Assembly: GCA_963734125.1 (NCBI GenBank)
Contig: CAVTGB010000063.1
Coordinates: 7,001-71,000, forward strand
DNA: 64,000 nucleotides
Direction: 5' to 3'
DNA from: DATARH01 sp963734125
GTDB taxonomy: Bacteria > Pseudomonadota > Alphaproteobacteria > ATCC43930 > CGMCC-115725
In this document: piece after piece, positions 16,743 through 25,148 of the stretch
Numbering within the stretch: the stretch's first letter is position 1
Layout: every line of letters starts with the position of its first letter
Position numbers and translations under genes: made by a program
Notes under the pieces: model-generated
Seen by the model: only the letters and a program-made list of their open reading frames with translations
Database searches by the model: none
Told to the model about the DNA's origin: nothing

Positions 16743-17906
16743 TCACGCGCGTTCGTAAGAACGCTCTTCCGGCAGCCTGACCGTGACGATGGTGCCTTTG
16801 CCCGGCTTACTGTTGATCTCCATGGTACCGCCATGCAGTTCGATCAGTCGTTTTGTCAGCGGCAGCCCAAGACCTACTCCGTCATTTTTCCGGTTGAGCC
16901 CGACATCGATTTGCCCGAACGGCTCCAATGCTATTTTTATTTCGTCGGCTGACATGCCGATGCCGGTATCCTCGACGCGAAAGGCCACACCCTGATGGGG
17001 TGCCTGCTCCACCCTCAGTCGAACCCGGCCCCCAGGCTCGCAGAACTTGATCGCGTTGGTCAGGAGATTGACGAGGATTTGGGTGAGTTTGGCTGGATCG
17101 CCGATCACATTCGCGAGCGGTTCATCGATCTCGCTCGCGAAATCGATCCGTGCCTGGCGCGCCATGTCCTCAACGAGTTGTGAGCCGAGTCGCACAACTT
17201 CGGCGAGATCGACCTTCCGCTCGACCAACGACAGTTTGTCGGCATCGGCTTTGGCGGTGTCCAGGATATCGTTGATGATTGCCAGAAGATGACGACCGCT
17301 GGCGCCGATAATATTGGCATACTCGACGTAGTTCTCGCTGAGAGGTCCTAAGTTTGCGGCGCCTATCATTCCGGCAAAACCGATGATGGCGTTGAGCGGC
17401 GTACGCAGCTCATGGCTCATATTGGCTAGGAATTCAGATTTTGAGCGGTTGGCGGCTTCCGCGACTTCTTTGGCCGCGATCAGGCGTTCCTGGTTCCGGC
17501 GCAACTCCTCGGCCCGGAGAACGTAGCGGACCCGGTAATTGAGGATGGCCCAATTCGCCGGTTTCCACATGAAATCCGTCGCACCAGCATCGTAAGCGCG
17601 GGCGATCGCCGACACGTCGTCAATACCCGTCACCATCACGATCGGCACATGCGCCGATCCGGGACGCTTGCGCAACTCGCGGCACAGCTCGTAACCATCC
17701 ATGCGCGGCATCATGATGTCGACGAGCAGCAGGTCGGGGTGGCGCTCCTCGTATCGCAGGCATCCTTCGATGCCATCCGCGGCCTCGATGACCGCGAATC
17801 CGGCGCTTTCGAGCGTCGCGCGCATCACCAAGCAAACGCCCGGATCGTCGTCGACCACAAGAATCAACGGCTGTCTGGTCGACGCCTCGTGATCCATCCC
17901 GTGCAT
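16743..17906 (-). CDS. Response-regulator receiver fused to histidine kinase
   Basis: About 387 residues from ATG at 17906; ATG 17975 would add 23 poorly conserved residues. A receiver domain is first (LILVVDDDPGVCLVMRATL, phospho-Asp in LLLVDIMMPRMDGYEL, Lys in FMWKPAN), then a coiled linker and a kinase core with FLANMSHELRTPLNAIIGF, NLLTNAIKF, DTGIGM and GVGLGLPLTKRL. No membrane segment is present, so it is a cytosolic kinase whose receiver probably takes signals from another kinase. It is last in a minus-strand run after thrC. Confidence 0.88.
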   Translation of the reverse strand: MHGMDHEASTRQPLILVVDDDPGVCLVMRATLESAGFAVIEAADGIEGCLRYEERHPDLLLVDIMMPRMDGYELCRELRKRPGSAHVPIVMVTGIDDVSAIARAYDAGATDFMWKPANWAILNYRVRYVLRAEELRRNQERLIAAKEVAEAANRSKSEFLANMSHELRTPLNAIIGFAGMIGAANLGPLSENYVEYANIIGASGRHLLAIINDILDTAKADADKLSLVERKVDLAEVVRLGSQLVEDMARQARIDFASEIDEPLANVIGDPAKLTQILVNLLTNAIKFCEPGGRVRLRVEQAPHQGVAFRVEDTGIGMSADEIKIALEPFGQIDVGLNRKNDGVGLGLPLTKRLIELHGGTMEINSKPGKGTIVTVRLPEERSYERA

Positions 17907-18008
17907 CTCTGGCACCGGCTCGTAATTTTTAGGGTTAAGGGGCGATTCGCGCGCCCACTTACCTCTTATGCGCATTAACGCTCGAAGTTAAAGGGTGCCG
18001 AGCCGGAA

Positions 18009-19256
18009 TTATTGCGCTCTCGCCAAGTTCTGCCAATCGACAGGCTGGCCGAGCTTCAAGCGCGTCCCCGCCTCGGGCATCGGATATTTGAGCCCGGTCG
18101 CGCAGTTGAAGAGGACCGCGCGCTCGCCGGGCCGTACGCGGCCATCGGCTACCGCGGCCTTATAGGCGGCATAGGTCGCCGCACCCTCCGGGCAGAGGAG
18201 AAGCCCCTCTGCGGCGGCGACCTCGCGCCAGGCCCGCATGATCGCATCGTCATCGACGGCGATCGCAAACCCGCCCGACTCGCGCACCGCGCGCAGGATG
18301 AGGAAATCGCCGACCGCCTGTGGCACCCGGATCCCGGCGGCGAAGGTATGCGCGTCCTGCCAGCGCGGCGCATGCTCGACGCCGTCCGCCCAGGCCTTGA
18401 CCATTGGCGCACAGCCCGCCGCTTGAACGACGACCATGCGCGGGCGCTTCGGCCCGATCCAGCCCAATGCCTCCAGTTCGGCAAACGCCTTCCACATGCC
18501 GATGATGCCGGTGCCGCCGCCGGTCGGATAGAAGATGACGTCGGGGACCTCCCAGCCGAGCTGCTCGGCCAGTTCGATCCCCATCGTCTTCTTTCCCTCG
18601 ATCCGGTAGGGCTCGCGCAAGGTCGAGCAGTTGAACCAACCGAGCGCCTTCTCGCCCTCGGCGACGAGTTTGCCGCAATCGTCGATCAGGCCGTCGACCA
18701 GATAGACCTGGGCGCCCTGCATCGCGATCTCGCGGATATTCACATCCGGCGTGTCGTCGGGGCAGAACACCGTCGCCGTCATGCCGGCGCGCGCGCAATA
18801 GGCCGCCATCGCCGCCCCGGCATTGCCGTTGGTGGGCATCGCCATGGCGCGCACCCCGAGCTCCTTCGCCATCGAGACGGCGAGTGCGAGGCCGCGCGCC
18901 TTGAACGAGCCGGTCGGCAGCCGCCCCTCATCCTTGACCAGGAGCTCGCCCGATTTCGCGAGACCGGGGAGGGCGATTAGCGGCGTCACCACCTCGCCCA
19001 ATGCGACGACATTCTCCGGACGGCGCACCGGCAACAGTTCGCGGTAGCGCCACAGGGTTTGCGGGCGGGCAGCGAGCGCCGAACGCGGTAGGGCGCGTCG
19101 AACGCCATCGAGATCGTAGCGGACGAGGAGCGGCCTGCCGGCCTTCGACAGTCCGTGCAATTGGTCGGCCGGATAGCGCTCGCCGGTGAGGCTGCATTCC
19201 AGGTGCGTGACGAAGGTCAGCAGTGGGCCGCCGGTCCAATCGTAATCGGGCATCAT
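18009..19256 (-). CDS. thrC: Threonine synthase (PLP enzyme)
   Basis: 415 residues of the tryptophan-synthase-beta superfamily. An N-terminal zinc-ribbon-like part (LTFVTHLECSLTGERYPAD) precedes the PLP core: KDEGRLPTGSFKARGLALAV with the Schiff-base Lys, AMPTNGNAGAAMAAYCARAG, IFYPTGGGTGIIGMWKAF as phosphate-binding glycines, and LLLCPEGAATYAAYKAA. It converts phosphohomoserine to threonine. Related PLP lyases such as threonine dehydratase share the core, but the N-terminal part favours threonine synthase. An alternative ATG lies three bases in. Confidence 0.85.
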   Translation of the reverse strand: MMPDYDWTGGPLLTFVTHLECSLTGERYPADQLHGLSKAGRPLLVRYDLDGVRRALPRSALAARPQTLWRYRELLPVRRPENVVALGEVVTPLIALPGLAKSGELLVKDEGRLPTGSFKARGLALAVSMAKELGVRAMAMPTNGNAGAAMAAYCARAGMTATVFCPDDTPDVNIREIAMQGAQVYLVDGLIDDCGKLVAEGEKALGWFNCSTLREPYRIEGKKTMGIELAEQLGWEVPDVIFYPTGGGTGIIGMWKAFAELEALGWIGPKRPRMVVVQAAGCAPMVKAWADGVEHAPRWQDAHTFAAGIRVPQAVGDFLILRAVRESGGFAIAVDDDAIMRAWREVAAAEGLLLCPEGAATYAAYKAAVADGRVRPGERAVLFNCATGLKYPMPEAGTRLKLGQPVDWQNLARAQ

Positions 19257-19392
19257 TTTTCCGTTTCATTGCGGGCCGCGCCCGCGCGCCGCCAGCCAGG
19301 TCTGGGGCCGGCAGATTGCGTCCGCGTTCCGGGGCGGCGCAAGCAAAGCTTCACCGTGCCGGGCGCCGCTGGCTTGAGGGGCGTGATGCCGC

Positions 19393-20205
19393 TCAGCTGC
19401 CCCAGCCGTCGGCCATTCGCGGCAGGAGGCGTGCGCGGGTTGCTCCGGTTGCGGTCGCCGAGGCGAGGGCGTTCTCCTCGACGCGGGCGAGACGGGCGTC
19501 GAGGTCGATATTAAGGCTCGAGGTGATTTCGAGCCGTGGATCTTCGAGCACATTGCCGCGCCATCGCCAGCGCTGTTCGAGGATCGCCCGGTCGCGGGCC
19601 TTCAAGAGCGTCGAAATCTCGGGCTGAAACAGGCCGACCAGCGCGCCGATCCAGCGGTTGAGCAGCGCCGAGGGGCGATCGCCGTGCACGCGAAAGCGCG
19701 CCAACATGCGGATCACATCCTCGGCGCAATACCAGGTCTCGCCGGTGACCCAGCGGTTGGTCGTGAAGAGGCGCAACGGCTCGCCCCGCCCGTCGACTGC
19801 GAGGGCCACGAGATGGCAGACCTCGTCACTGCGGCCGAGCCTCAACGGCGCCGATTGGCGTGCTGCCGGCGCGTTGGCGACCGCGAGCTCCGGCAGCACC
19901 AGCGGCGTGATCCCTGCCGGCACCCCCTCACCGCGCAGGAAGAGGTGGAAATGGCCGTGCTCGTGCGGCGGTGCCGGCCGCTTACGCGAGGGTGCGGGAT
20001 GGCGATGGTAGAAATACTGGGCGTGACTGGCCGGGTCATATACCTCGCCGGCCGGATAGTGCTGCCAGTCAACGATGTCGGGGGCTGGATCGCCGGCGCC
20101 CGTGCTCGTTGCCTCGCGGATGACCGTGCTGGCGCGCGCGACAAGCGCCGCGCGGCATTCGCGCAGCGTCGCGGCCGCCTCGGCCTCGCGCTCCCGCCAA
20201 TTCAC
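19393..20205 (-). CDS. Conserved protein with HGHFHLF motif, unknown function
   Basis: 270 residues without signal peptide or membrane segment. A helical N-terminus is followed by DWQHYPAGEVYDPASHAQYF and YHRHP, then HEHGHFHLFLRGEGV, a cluster of closely spaced histidines suggestive of a metal site, and later NRWVTGETWYCAEDVIRMLA. I recognise this as a conserved proteobacterial family without assigned function (possibly the one labelled DUF6969; not certain). Its start overlaps the stop of the transporter lipoprotein gene by four bases, so it belongs to the Mla-type operon. Confidence 0.7.
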   Translation of the reverse strand: MNWREREAEAAATLRECRAALVARASTVIREATSTGAGDPAPDIVDWQHYPAGEVYDPASHAQYFYHRHPAPSRKRPAPPHEHGHFHLFLRGEGVPAGITPLVLPELAVANAPAARQSAPLRLGRSDEVCHLVALAVDGRGEPLRLFTTNRWVTGETWYCAEDVIRMLARFRVHGDRPSALLNRWIGALVGLFQPEISTLLKARDRAILEQRWRWRGNVLEDPRLEITSSLNIDLDARLARVEENALASATATGATRARLLPRMADGWGS

Positions 20206-20897
20206 TGCGTCGGGCTCCCGATCGCCTGAACAAATCGTGTCCGCGATAGTACCGATCCGCGGCGTTCCGACAAGGCGTGATTGCCGAGGGTCCAGGTCAC
20301 GATTTCAGTGACCGCGCCGCCCAATGCGCTATCGAACGCAGCGACGATTTGAGGAATCGCATTATCCGTCGCCTTAGCCTCGCGGCTGACCGAAATCTGC
20401 GCCACGATTCGGCGCGCAGGCATGCGGACCAGCTTTGCATCGAGTGCGACGGAGATGCGCGGCGGTCCGTCGGGCGCATCGTATATCGCCTCGAAATCGC
20501 CAATCGAAGTCTCCAGCACGAAATCCGCCGACAGGCTGCCGTTGTCCGGGCCTACCGCGGGTATCGCCGCGCTTTTCTCGAACCCCTCGACAAGCGCGGT
20601 CTGTACAAGAAAAGGCATGCGGTCGGCCCATTGCGCGTCGGCAAAATAATCGAGCGAGAGCGGCGCGCGGCTTAGCGCGATCCGCTCCGTGTCGAGCCCG
20701 GCCGGTGCAGTCGGCTGAGCGACCACCAGCTGTGCGCTGACATGCGGCAGGCCGGCGGGAAAGGTGAGCGCCGGGTTTACTCGATAAAGCTGCCGTTTCG
20801 GCGGCGAGGAAAGCAACCCGCCGCAGCTCGCCAAGAGCGGGATCAGCAGCAGGATCGCGATCGAGTGGGAACGATGATGTCGCGGGCGCGCGGTCAT
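20202..20897 (-). CDS. ABC-type transport auxiliary lipoprotein (PqiC-like)
   Basis: 231 residues with a lipoprotein signal: a hydrophobic stretch (IAILLLIPLLASCGGLL) ending in the lipobox LLASC, so Cys is lipidated. The mature protein begins PPKRQLYRVNPA and has the beta-rich body with LSLDYFADAQWADRMPFLVQ typical of the DUF330/PqiC family, which associates with MCE transporters at the outer membrane. It is coupled by a four-base overlap to the MCE gene upstream. Confidence 0.85.
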   Translation of the reverse strand: MTARPRHHRSHSIAILLLIPLLASCGGLLSSPPKRQLYRVNPALTFPAGLPHVSAQLVVAQPTAPAGLDTERIALSRAPLSLDYFADAQWADRMPFLVQTALVEGFEKSAAIPAVGPDNGSLSADFVLETSIGDFEAIYDAPDGPPRISVALDAKLVRMPARRIVAQISVSREAKATDNAIPQIVAAFDSALGGAVTEIVTWTLGNHALSERRGSVLSRTRFVQAIGSPTQ

Positions 20898-21829
20898 TTC
20901 GGGCGGTATCCTTCGCGGCGGTCGCCGAATAGAACCCGGCTCGGATCGCGCTCGATCGCGGCGGTGAGCCGGTTCAATCCGGAAATCAGCTGGCGGGCCT
21001 CGCCGACGAGGGACCCGACATCGCTCAAGGTCTGTTGACTGAAGGTCCGGACACCCGGCCGCACGTCCTGCAGCGTCGCCTGGAGTTGCTTGTTGGTATC
21101 GTTGAGGTTCTTGGCGAGGCGGTCGAAATCGGCGATCGCCGATTTCGACCGGTCGCCCAGCCCGTCGGGGCCGGAATAACTCTTATCGACGTTGTCGAGC
21201 AGGTCCGACAAGGAGTGGGCCGCCGAGTTTGCGTTGTCGACCAATTCGCCGATGGCCTTTTTCCGTTCGGCCAGCCCGCTGCTGAACACCCGGACATTCT
21301 CCAGCGTCTCGGCGACCGCCTGGCGGTTCTTATCGTCGAGCAGCTCGTTCAATTGGTCCAATGTCTTGGTCGCCTGTTCAAGGAGCTGCGGGGCGCGCGC
21401 GGTGACGCTGGCGAGGCCCGAGTAGCGGGCGCGGATGACCGGGTAGACTTCGCCCGGTTTCGCGACCAGCAGCGCCGCCTCCTTTGTGCCGCCTCCGATC
21501 TGAATATATGAGACGCCACTCAGAATATTGGTCTCGACGCTGGCGCGGTCGTTGGTCTTGATCGCGACGCCGGCCTCGATCTCGACTGTAACTTCGATCT
21601 GTTGGTCAGGAGTGAGGCGGATTTCGGCGACCTTGCCGACCGGTACGCCGCTGTAATCGACCGGCGCGTCCCTGCTGAGGCCGGTCACCGCTCCCTTGAA
21701 GTAGATGTGATATTTGGCGAATTGCGTCGTCAGCTCGGCGCGGCCGAGCCACAGCACGGCGGCAAAGGCGAGGACGATCATCGTCAGCACGAAGGCGCCG
21801 ACAGCAACATAATGAGCCCGAGTTTCCAT
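20894..21829 (-). CDS. MCE family substrate-binding protein (MlaD-like)
   Basis: 311 residues. One N-terminal transmembrane helix (VGAFVLTMIVLAFAAVLWLG) anchors it in the inner membrane. The MCE domain (residues about 38-115) includes FKGAVTGLSRDAPVDYSGVP, VGKVAEIRL and ILSGVSYIQIGGG. A long helical C-terminus with LDQLNELLDDKNRQAVAETL follows. MCE proteins form hexameric rings that carry lipids across the periplasm. Neighbouring genes encode the ATPase, permease and lipoprotein of the same complex. Confidence 0.92.
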   Translation of the reverse strand: METRAHYVAVGAFVLTMIVLAFAAVLWLGRAELTTQFAKYHIYFKGAVTGLSRDAPVDYSGVPVGKVAEIRLTPDQQIEVTVEIEAGVAIKTNDRASVETNILSGVSYIQIGGGTKEAALLVAKPGEVYPVIRARYSGLASVTARAPQLLEQATKTLDQLNELLDDKNRQAVAETLENVRVFSSGLAERKKAIGELVDNANSAAHSLSDLLDNVDKSYSGPDGLGDRSKSAIADFDRLAKNLNDTNKQLQATLQDVRPGVRTFSQQTLSDVGSLVGEARQLISGLNRLTAAIERDPSRVLFGDRREGYRPK

Positions 21830-21837
21830 CGCGTTCC

Positions 21838-22617
21838 CTACCGCCCGGCCGAAGGCTGCGCCGCCCGACCGCGCGGCCCATGAAAATAGGCGTGGATCCA
21901 GGGGTGGTCGTCCTGGAGATGCTGCTCCAACGTGCCGATCCGTATCGTCTGGTCCACCAGCACCGCGACGCGGTCGCAGATCGCGAACAGCGTATCCAGA
22001 TCGTGGGTCACCAGGAATACCGTCAGGTTGAGACTAGCCTTCAGATCGCCGATCAGCTGATCGAAACCGTTGGCGGCGATCGGATCGAGCCCGGCGGTCG
22101 GCTCGTCGAGGAAGAGGATCTCGGGGTCGAGCGCCAGCGCGCGCGCCAGACCCGCCCGCTTGCGCATGCCGCCCGACAGCTGCGAGGGAAACTTGTCGGC
22201 GGTCGCCTCGGGAAGCCCGACGATCGCGATCTTGCAGGCGGCGATCTCGTCCATCAGCGGCTCCGGCATCGCCAAGTGTTCGCGCAGCGCCACCTCGACG
22301 TTTTGCGCCACGGTCAACGAGCTGAACAGCGCGCCATCCTGGAACAGGACTCCCCAGCGCTGTTCCAGCGCAATCGCATCGGCTTCGCTCAGATGCGGCA
22401 CATCGTAGCCCAGCACGTCGATGCTGCCCGCGTCGGGCCGCTTGAGCCCGATTACGGTGCGCAGCAGCACCGATTTGCCGCTGCCCGAGCCGCCGACGAC
22501 GCCCAGCACCTCGCCGCGCCGGACATCGAGATCGAGCCCGTTATGCACGGTCTGTGCGCCAAACCGCGTCACCAGCCCGCGCACCCGGATCACGATATCA
22601 TTGGGATCCCCGGCCAT
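21838..22617 (-). CDS. Lipid-transport ABC ATP-binding protein (MlaF-like)
   Basis: 259 residues. Walker A is GVVGGSGSGKSVLLRTVIGL, the signature is LSGGMRKRAGLARALA, Walker B is PEILFLDEPTAGLDP, and the H-loop is LVTHDLDTLF. The sequence type, including KRAGLARA, is that of the MCE/Mla ATPases. Two bases separate it from the permease gene upstream and eight from the MCE gene downstream. Confidence 0.92.
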   Translation of the reverse strand: MAGDPNDIVIRVRGLVTRFGAQTVHNGLDLDVRRGEVLGVVGGSGSGKSVLLRTVIGLKRPDAGSIDVLGYDVPHLSEADAIALEQRWGVLFQDGALFSSLTVAQNVEVALREHLAMPEPLMDEIAACKIAIVGLPEATADKFPSQLSGGMRKRAGLARALALDPEILFLDEPTAGLDPIAANGFDQLIGDLKASLNLTVFLVTHDLDTLFAICDRVAVLVDQTIRIGTLEQHLQDDHPWIHAYFHGPRGRAAQPSAGR

Positions 22618-22619
22618 CG

Positions 22620-23756
22620 TCAGATCCGCAACAGCGAGAACAGGATCGAGAATGCCGCATCGGCGACGATGACGAAAAAGATCGATTCGACGACCGACTG
22701 GGTGGTCAGACGACCGACGCTTTCAGCGCTGCCGGTGACGTTGAAGCCCTCGTAACAGCCGATCATCGAGATGATCCAGGCAAAGAACGGCGCCTTGATG
22801 ACGCCGACCCACAGGGTCCATTCGGTGATGGCGCCGCGCAGTTGATCGAGAAAGGCCGGGATCGAAATGCCGAGCGTCGCCCAGGTCATCAGGCAACCGC
22901 CGAGCAGCCCCATCGCATCGGCATAGAACACGAGGAGCGGCAGCGTCAGGACGAGGCCGAAGACCCGCGGCAGGACCAGTACCTCGACCGGGTCGAGCCC
23001 GAGGGTGTGCAGCGCATCGATCTCCTGGTTGACCTGCATCGTGCCGATCTGGGCGGTAAAGGCGCTGCCCGACCGTCCGGCGATGATGATCGCGCTGAGC
23101 AGCACGCCCAATTCGCGCAGGATCGCGACTCCGAGCAGGTTGACCGTATAGATCTCCGCGCCGAACCGGCGCAATTGGTCGGCCCCCTGATAGGCCATGA
23201 CGACACCGATCAGGAACGACAGGAGGCCGACGATCGGCATGGCGTCGAGCCCGGTCAGCTCCATCTGCACCAGCGTCGCGATCACCCGCAGGCGCTTGGG
23301 GTGTCGGAACAGCTTGGCGAAATCGGCCGACACCAGACCGCCGAAGCCGAGCATCGAATAGACGCGACGGCCGAGCATGATCGTGATTTCGCCGATCCGC
23401 GCGACGAAGCCGATCAGCGTATGATGCGGCGGGATCGGATGCGGCAGCGGCGCAACGGCGCCGCGCGCCCGGACCTGCTCCAGGAGCGGAGCAAAGCTGG
23501 CCCGCACATTGGCGAGGGCGACGCTGTTGCCGCGGGCGCTCAGCGCGTGTTCGGTGCGCAGCAGGAGCCAGGCGCCCGCGGTATCGAGCCGGTCGATCCC
23601 GGCGAGATCGAGCGTCACCTGCCGGCCGCTCGGCAGGTCGAGCGCGTGCAGTCGGCGATCGAGTTCGCTGGCGCTGACGACGACCCAACTGCCCGCGGCC
23701 CGCATGGTCAGCGCGCCCAACTCTTCGGAGGCGACGATAGTTGCGGGCGGCGCCAT
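22620..23756 (-). CDS. MlaE-type permease with N-terminal STAS domain
   Basis: 378 residues from ATG at 23756; an upstream in-frame start would add 27 unlike residues. Residues 1-100 form a STAS domain (VTLDLAGIDRLDTAGAWLLL), the role MlaB plays as a separate subunit elsewhere. The rest is an MlaE permease with five or six helices and the conserved blocks GIAIL-like LLGVAILRELGVLLSAIIIA, GRSGSAFTAQIGTMQVNQEI and DALHTLGLDPVEVLVLPR. No MlaC gene is present. This is the first gene of the transporter operon and diverges from apt. Confidence 0.92.
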   Translation of the reverse strand: MAPPATIVASEELGALTMRAAGSWVVVSASELDRRLHALDLPSGRQVTLDLAGIDRLDTAGAWLLLRTEHALSARGNSVALANVRASFAPLLEQVRARGAVAPLPHPIPPHHTLIGFVARIGEITIMLGRRVYSMLGFGGLVSADFAKLFRHPKRLRVIATLVQMELTGLDAMPIVGLLSFLIGVVMAYQGADQLRRFGAEIYTVNLLGVAILRELGVLLSAIIIAGRSGSAFTAQIGTMQVNQEIDALHTLGLDPVEVLVLPRVFGLVLTLPLLVFYADAMGLLGGCLMTWATLGISIPAFLDQLRGAITEWTLWVGVIKAPFFAWIISMIGCYEGFNVTGSAESVGRLTTQSVVESIFFVIVADAAFSILFSLLRI

Positions 23757-23871
23757 GCTCACTCGGCAGCGATCTGTGGGAACATCGAGGCGATCGGTCG
23801 GCCCTTCCCAACTACGCGAAAACCCGGTATCCCGCAACGCCTACCATGGCCGCCAGCCGCAAGAGAGAATG

Positions 23872-24387
23872 ATGGACTTCAAGGAGCACATCCGCGCGAT
23901 CCCGGATTTCCCGAAACCGGGCATCCTGTTCTATGACATCTCGACCCTGCTCGCGCATCCCGAGGCGTGGCAGGCGACCGTCGAACAGCTCGCCGCCGCG
24001 ATCCGCCCGCACCGCCCCGACCTTCTCGTCGGCATCGAATCGCGAGGGTTCCTGGTCGCCGCGCCGGTCGCCTACGCGATCGGCAGCGGTTTTGCGATGC
24101 TGCGCAAGAGCGGCAAGCTGCCGGGCAAAACCGCTCGGCATTCCTATGATCTGGAATACGGCACCGATACGATCGAGCTCCAGGAAGACGCGATCTCGCC
24201 CGGCCAGCGGGTCATCATCGTCGATGATCTGATCGCGACCGGGGGGACGATGCAGGCGGCGATCGAACTGGTAGAACGCCAAGGCGGCGCGGTCGCCGCC
24301 GCCGTTTGCATCATCGAGCTCGGGTTCCTCAACGGGCGGCGGCGCCTCACCGTGCCGCTCACCTCGATGGTCGTGTATGAGAGCTAA
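23872..24387 (+). CDS. apt: Adenine phosphoribosyltransferase
   Basis: 171 residues, the normal APRT length, from MDFKEHIRAIPDFPKPGILF. LVGIESRGFLVAAPVAYAIG, the FAMLRKSGKLPGKT loop and the PRPP motif VIIVDDLIATGGTMQAA are all intact. It salvages adenine to AMP in the cytosol. ATG at 23869 is an alternative start one codon earlier. The purine-rich AAGAGAG just upstream is the ribosome binding site. Confidence 0.97.
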   Translation: MDFKEHIRAIPDFPKPGILFYDISTLLAHPEAWQATVEQLAAAIRPHRPDLLVGIESRGFLVAAPVAYAIGSGFAMLRKSGKLPGKTARHSYDLEYGTDTIELQEDAISPGQRVIIVDDLIATGGTMQAAIELVERQGGAVAAAVCIIELGFLNGRRRLTVPLTSMVVYES

Positions 24388-24471
24388 GCGTGCGCACGCA
24401 AACTATTCCGATGACCATTGCCGGCCAATATACGATGCTGAGGTAATTGCTGGGCGGCAAGGGTCGAGCAG

Positions 24472-24912
24472 ATGGCAATTTCTGAACCTCCCTCCACGGT
24501 ACCCGAAGCAATCCCGGCGAGCCGTCGCCGATGCGTCCTTATCGTCGAGGATAACGCGCTCAATATGAAGCTGTTCAGTGCGATGATCGCGTCGCAGGGC
24601 TATGACGTCTTGCAGGCGGGCAACGGTCGGGGCGCCCTTGAGATCGCGCGCCAGCAACACCCGGACCTGATCATCATGGATCTCCAGCTGCCCGACATGT
24701 CGGGGCTGGATGTCACGCGCAGCCTCAAGGCAGGCGAGGATACCCGTGACATCGCGATAATCGCCACTACGGCCTATGCGCTGCGCGGGGACGAGGAGAA
24801 GATCCGGGCGAGCGGGTGCGACGGCTACATGGCAAAGCCGATCGCCGTCTCGGAGTTTCTCGGGCTTATCAATTCGCTGATTACGCGCCCGCCACCCGCC
24901 GGCACCGCCTGA
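24472..24912 (+). CDS. divK: DivK-like single-domain response regulator
   Basis: 146 residues: a variable 20-residue N-terminus, then a lone receiver domain with no output domain. CVLIVEDNALNMKLFSAMI, the phospho-Asp in LIIMDLQLPDMSGLDVTRSL, TTAYALRGDEEKIRASGCD and YMAKPI closely follow DivK, the cell-cycle regulator of alphaproteobacteria that works with PleC and DivJ. The canonical downstream pleD is absent, so a paralogous polar-differentiation or stress role is possible. Confidence 0.75.
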   Translation: MAISEPPSTVPEAIPASRRRCVLIVEDNALNMKLFSAMIASQGYDVLQAGNGRGALEIARQQHPDLIIMDLQLPDMSGLDVTRSLKAGEDTRDIAIIATTAYALRGDEEKIRASGCDGYMAKPIAVSEFLGLINSLITRPPPAGTA

Positions 24913-24971
24913 CCGCATCCGCGCCGGCCCCGACCCGGCGGCCGTTTGTGCGCAACCGATCCATTCCGATT

Positions 24972-25048
24972 TGGTAGCGGGAGAGGGACTTGAACCCCCG
25001 ACCTTGGGATTATGATTCCCCTGCTCTAACCAGCTGAGCTACCCCGCC
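24972..25048 (-). tRNA. tRNA-Met (CAT), elongator type
   Basis: 77 bases including an encoded CCA fold as a cloverleaf: acceptor GGCGGGG with TCCCGCT, D stem GCTC/GAGC, anticodon loop ATCATAA (anticodon CAT), T arm GGGGG-TTCAAGT-CCCTC and discriminator A73. A G1-T72 pair rather than the initiator-type mismatch, and no three G-C pairs next to the anticodon loop, indicate elongator Met. Position 27-43 is a G-A mismatch. It follows mnmA on the same strand. Confidence 0.93.
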
Positions 25049-25148
25049 CCAGGGACTGCCGTCGGGCCCCGCATATAGGAGATGGCCTGCCGGGGGTCAA
25101 GCTTGGGAGGCCAAGCCTGGGGGAGCGCCCGCGGGCGAGCGGGTCGGG

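Noticed and set aside
24972..25048. tRNA-Ile2 (CAT, lysidine-modified) as identity of the tRNA
   Set aside because: Acceptor GGCGGGG and the anticodon-arm context match elongator Met rather than the GGGCC-type start of tRNA-Ile2.
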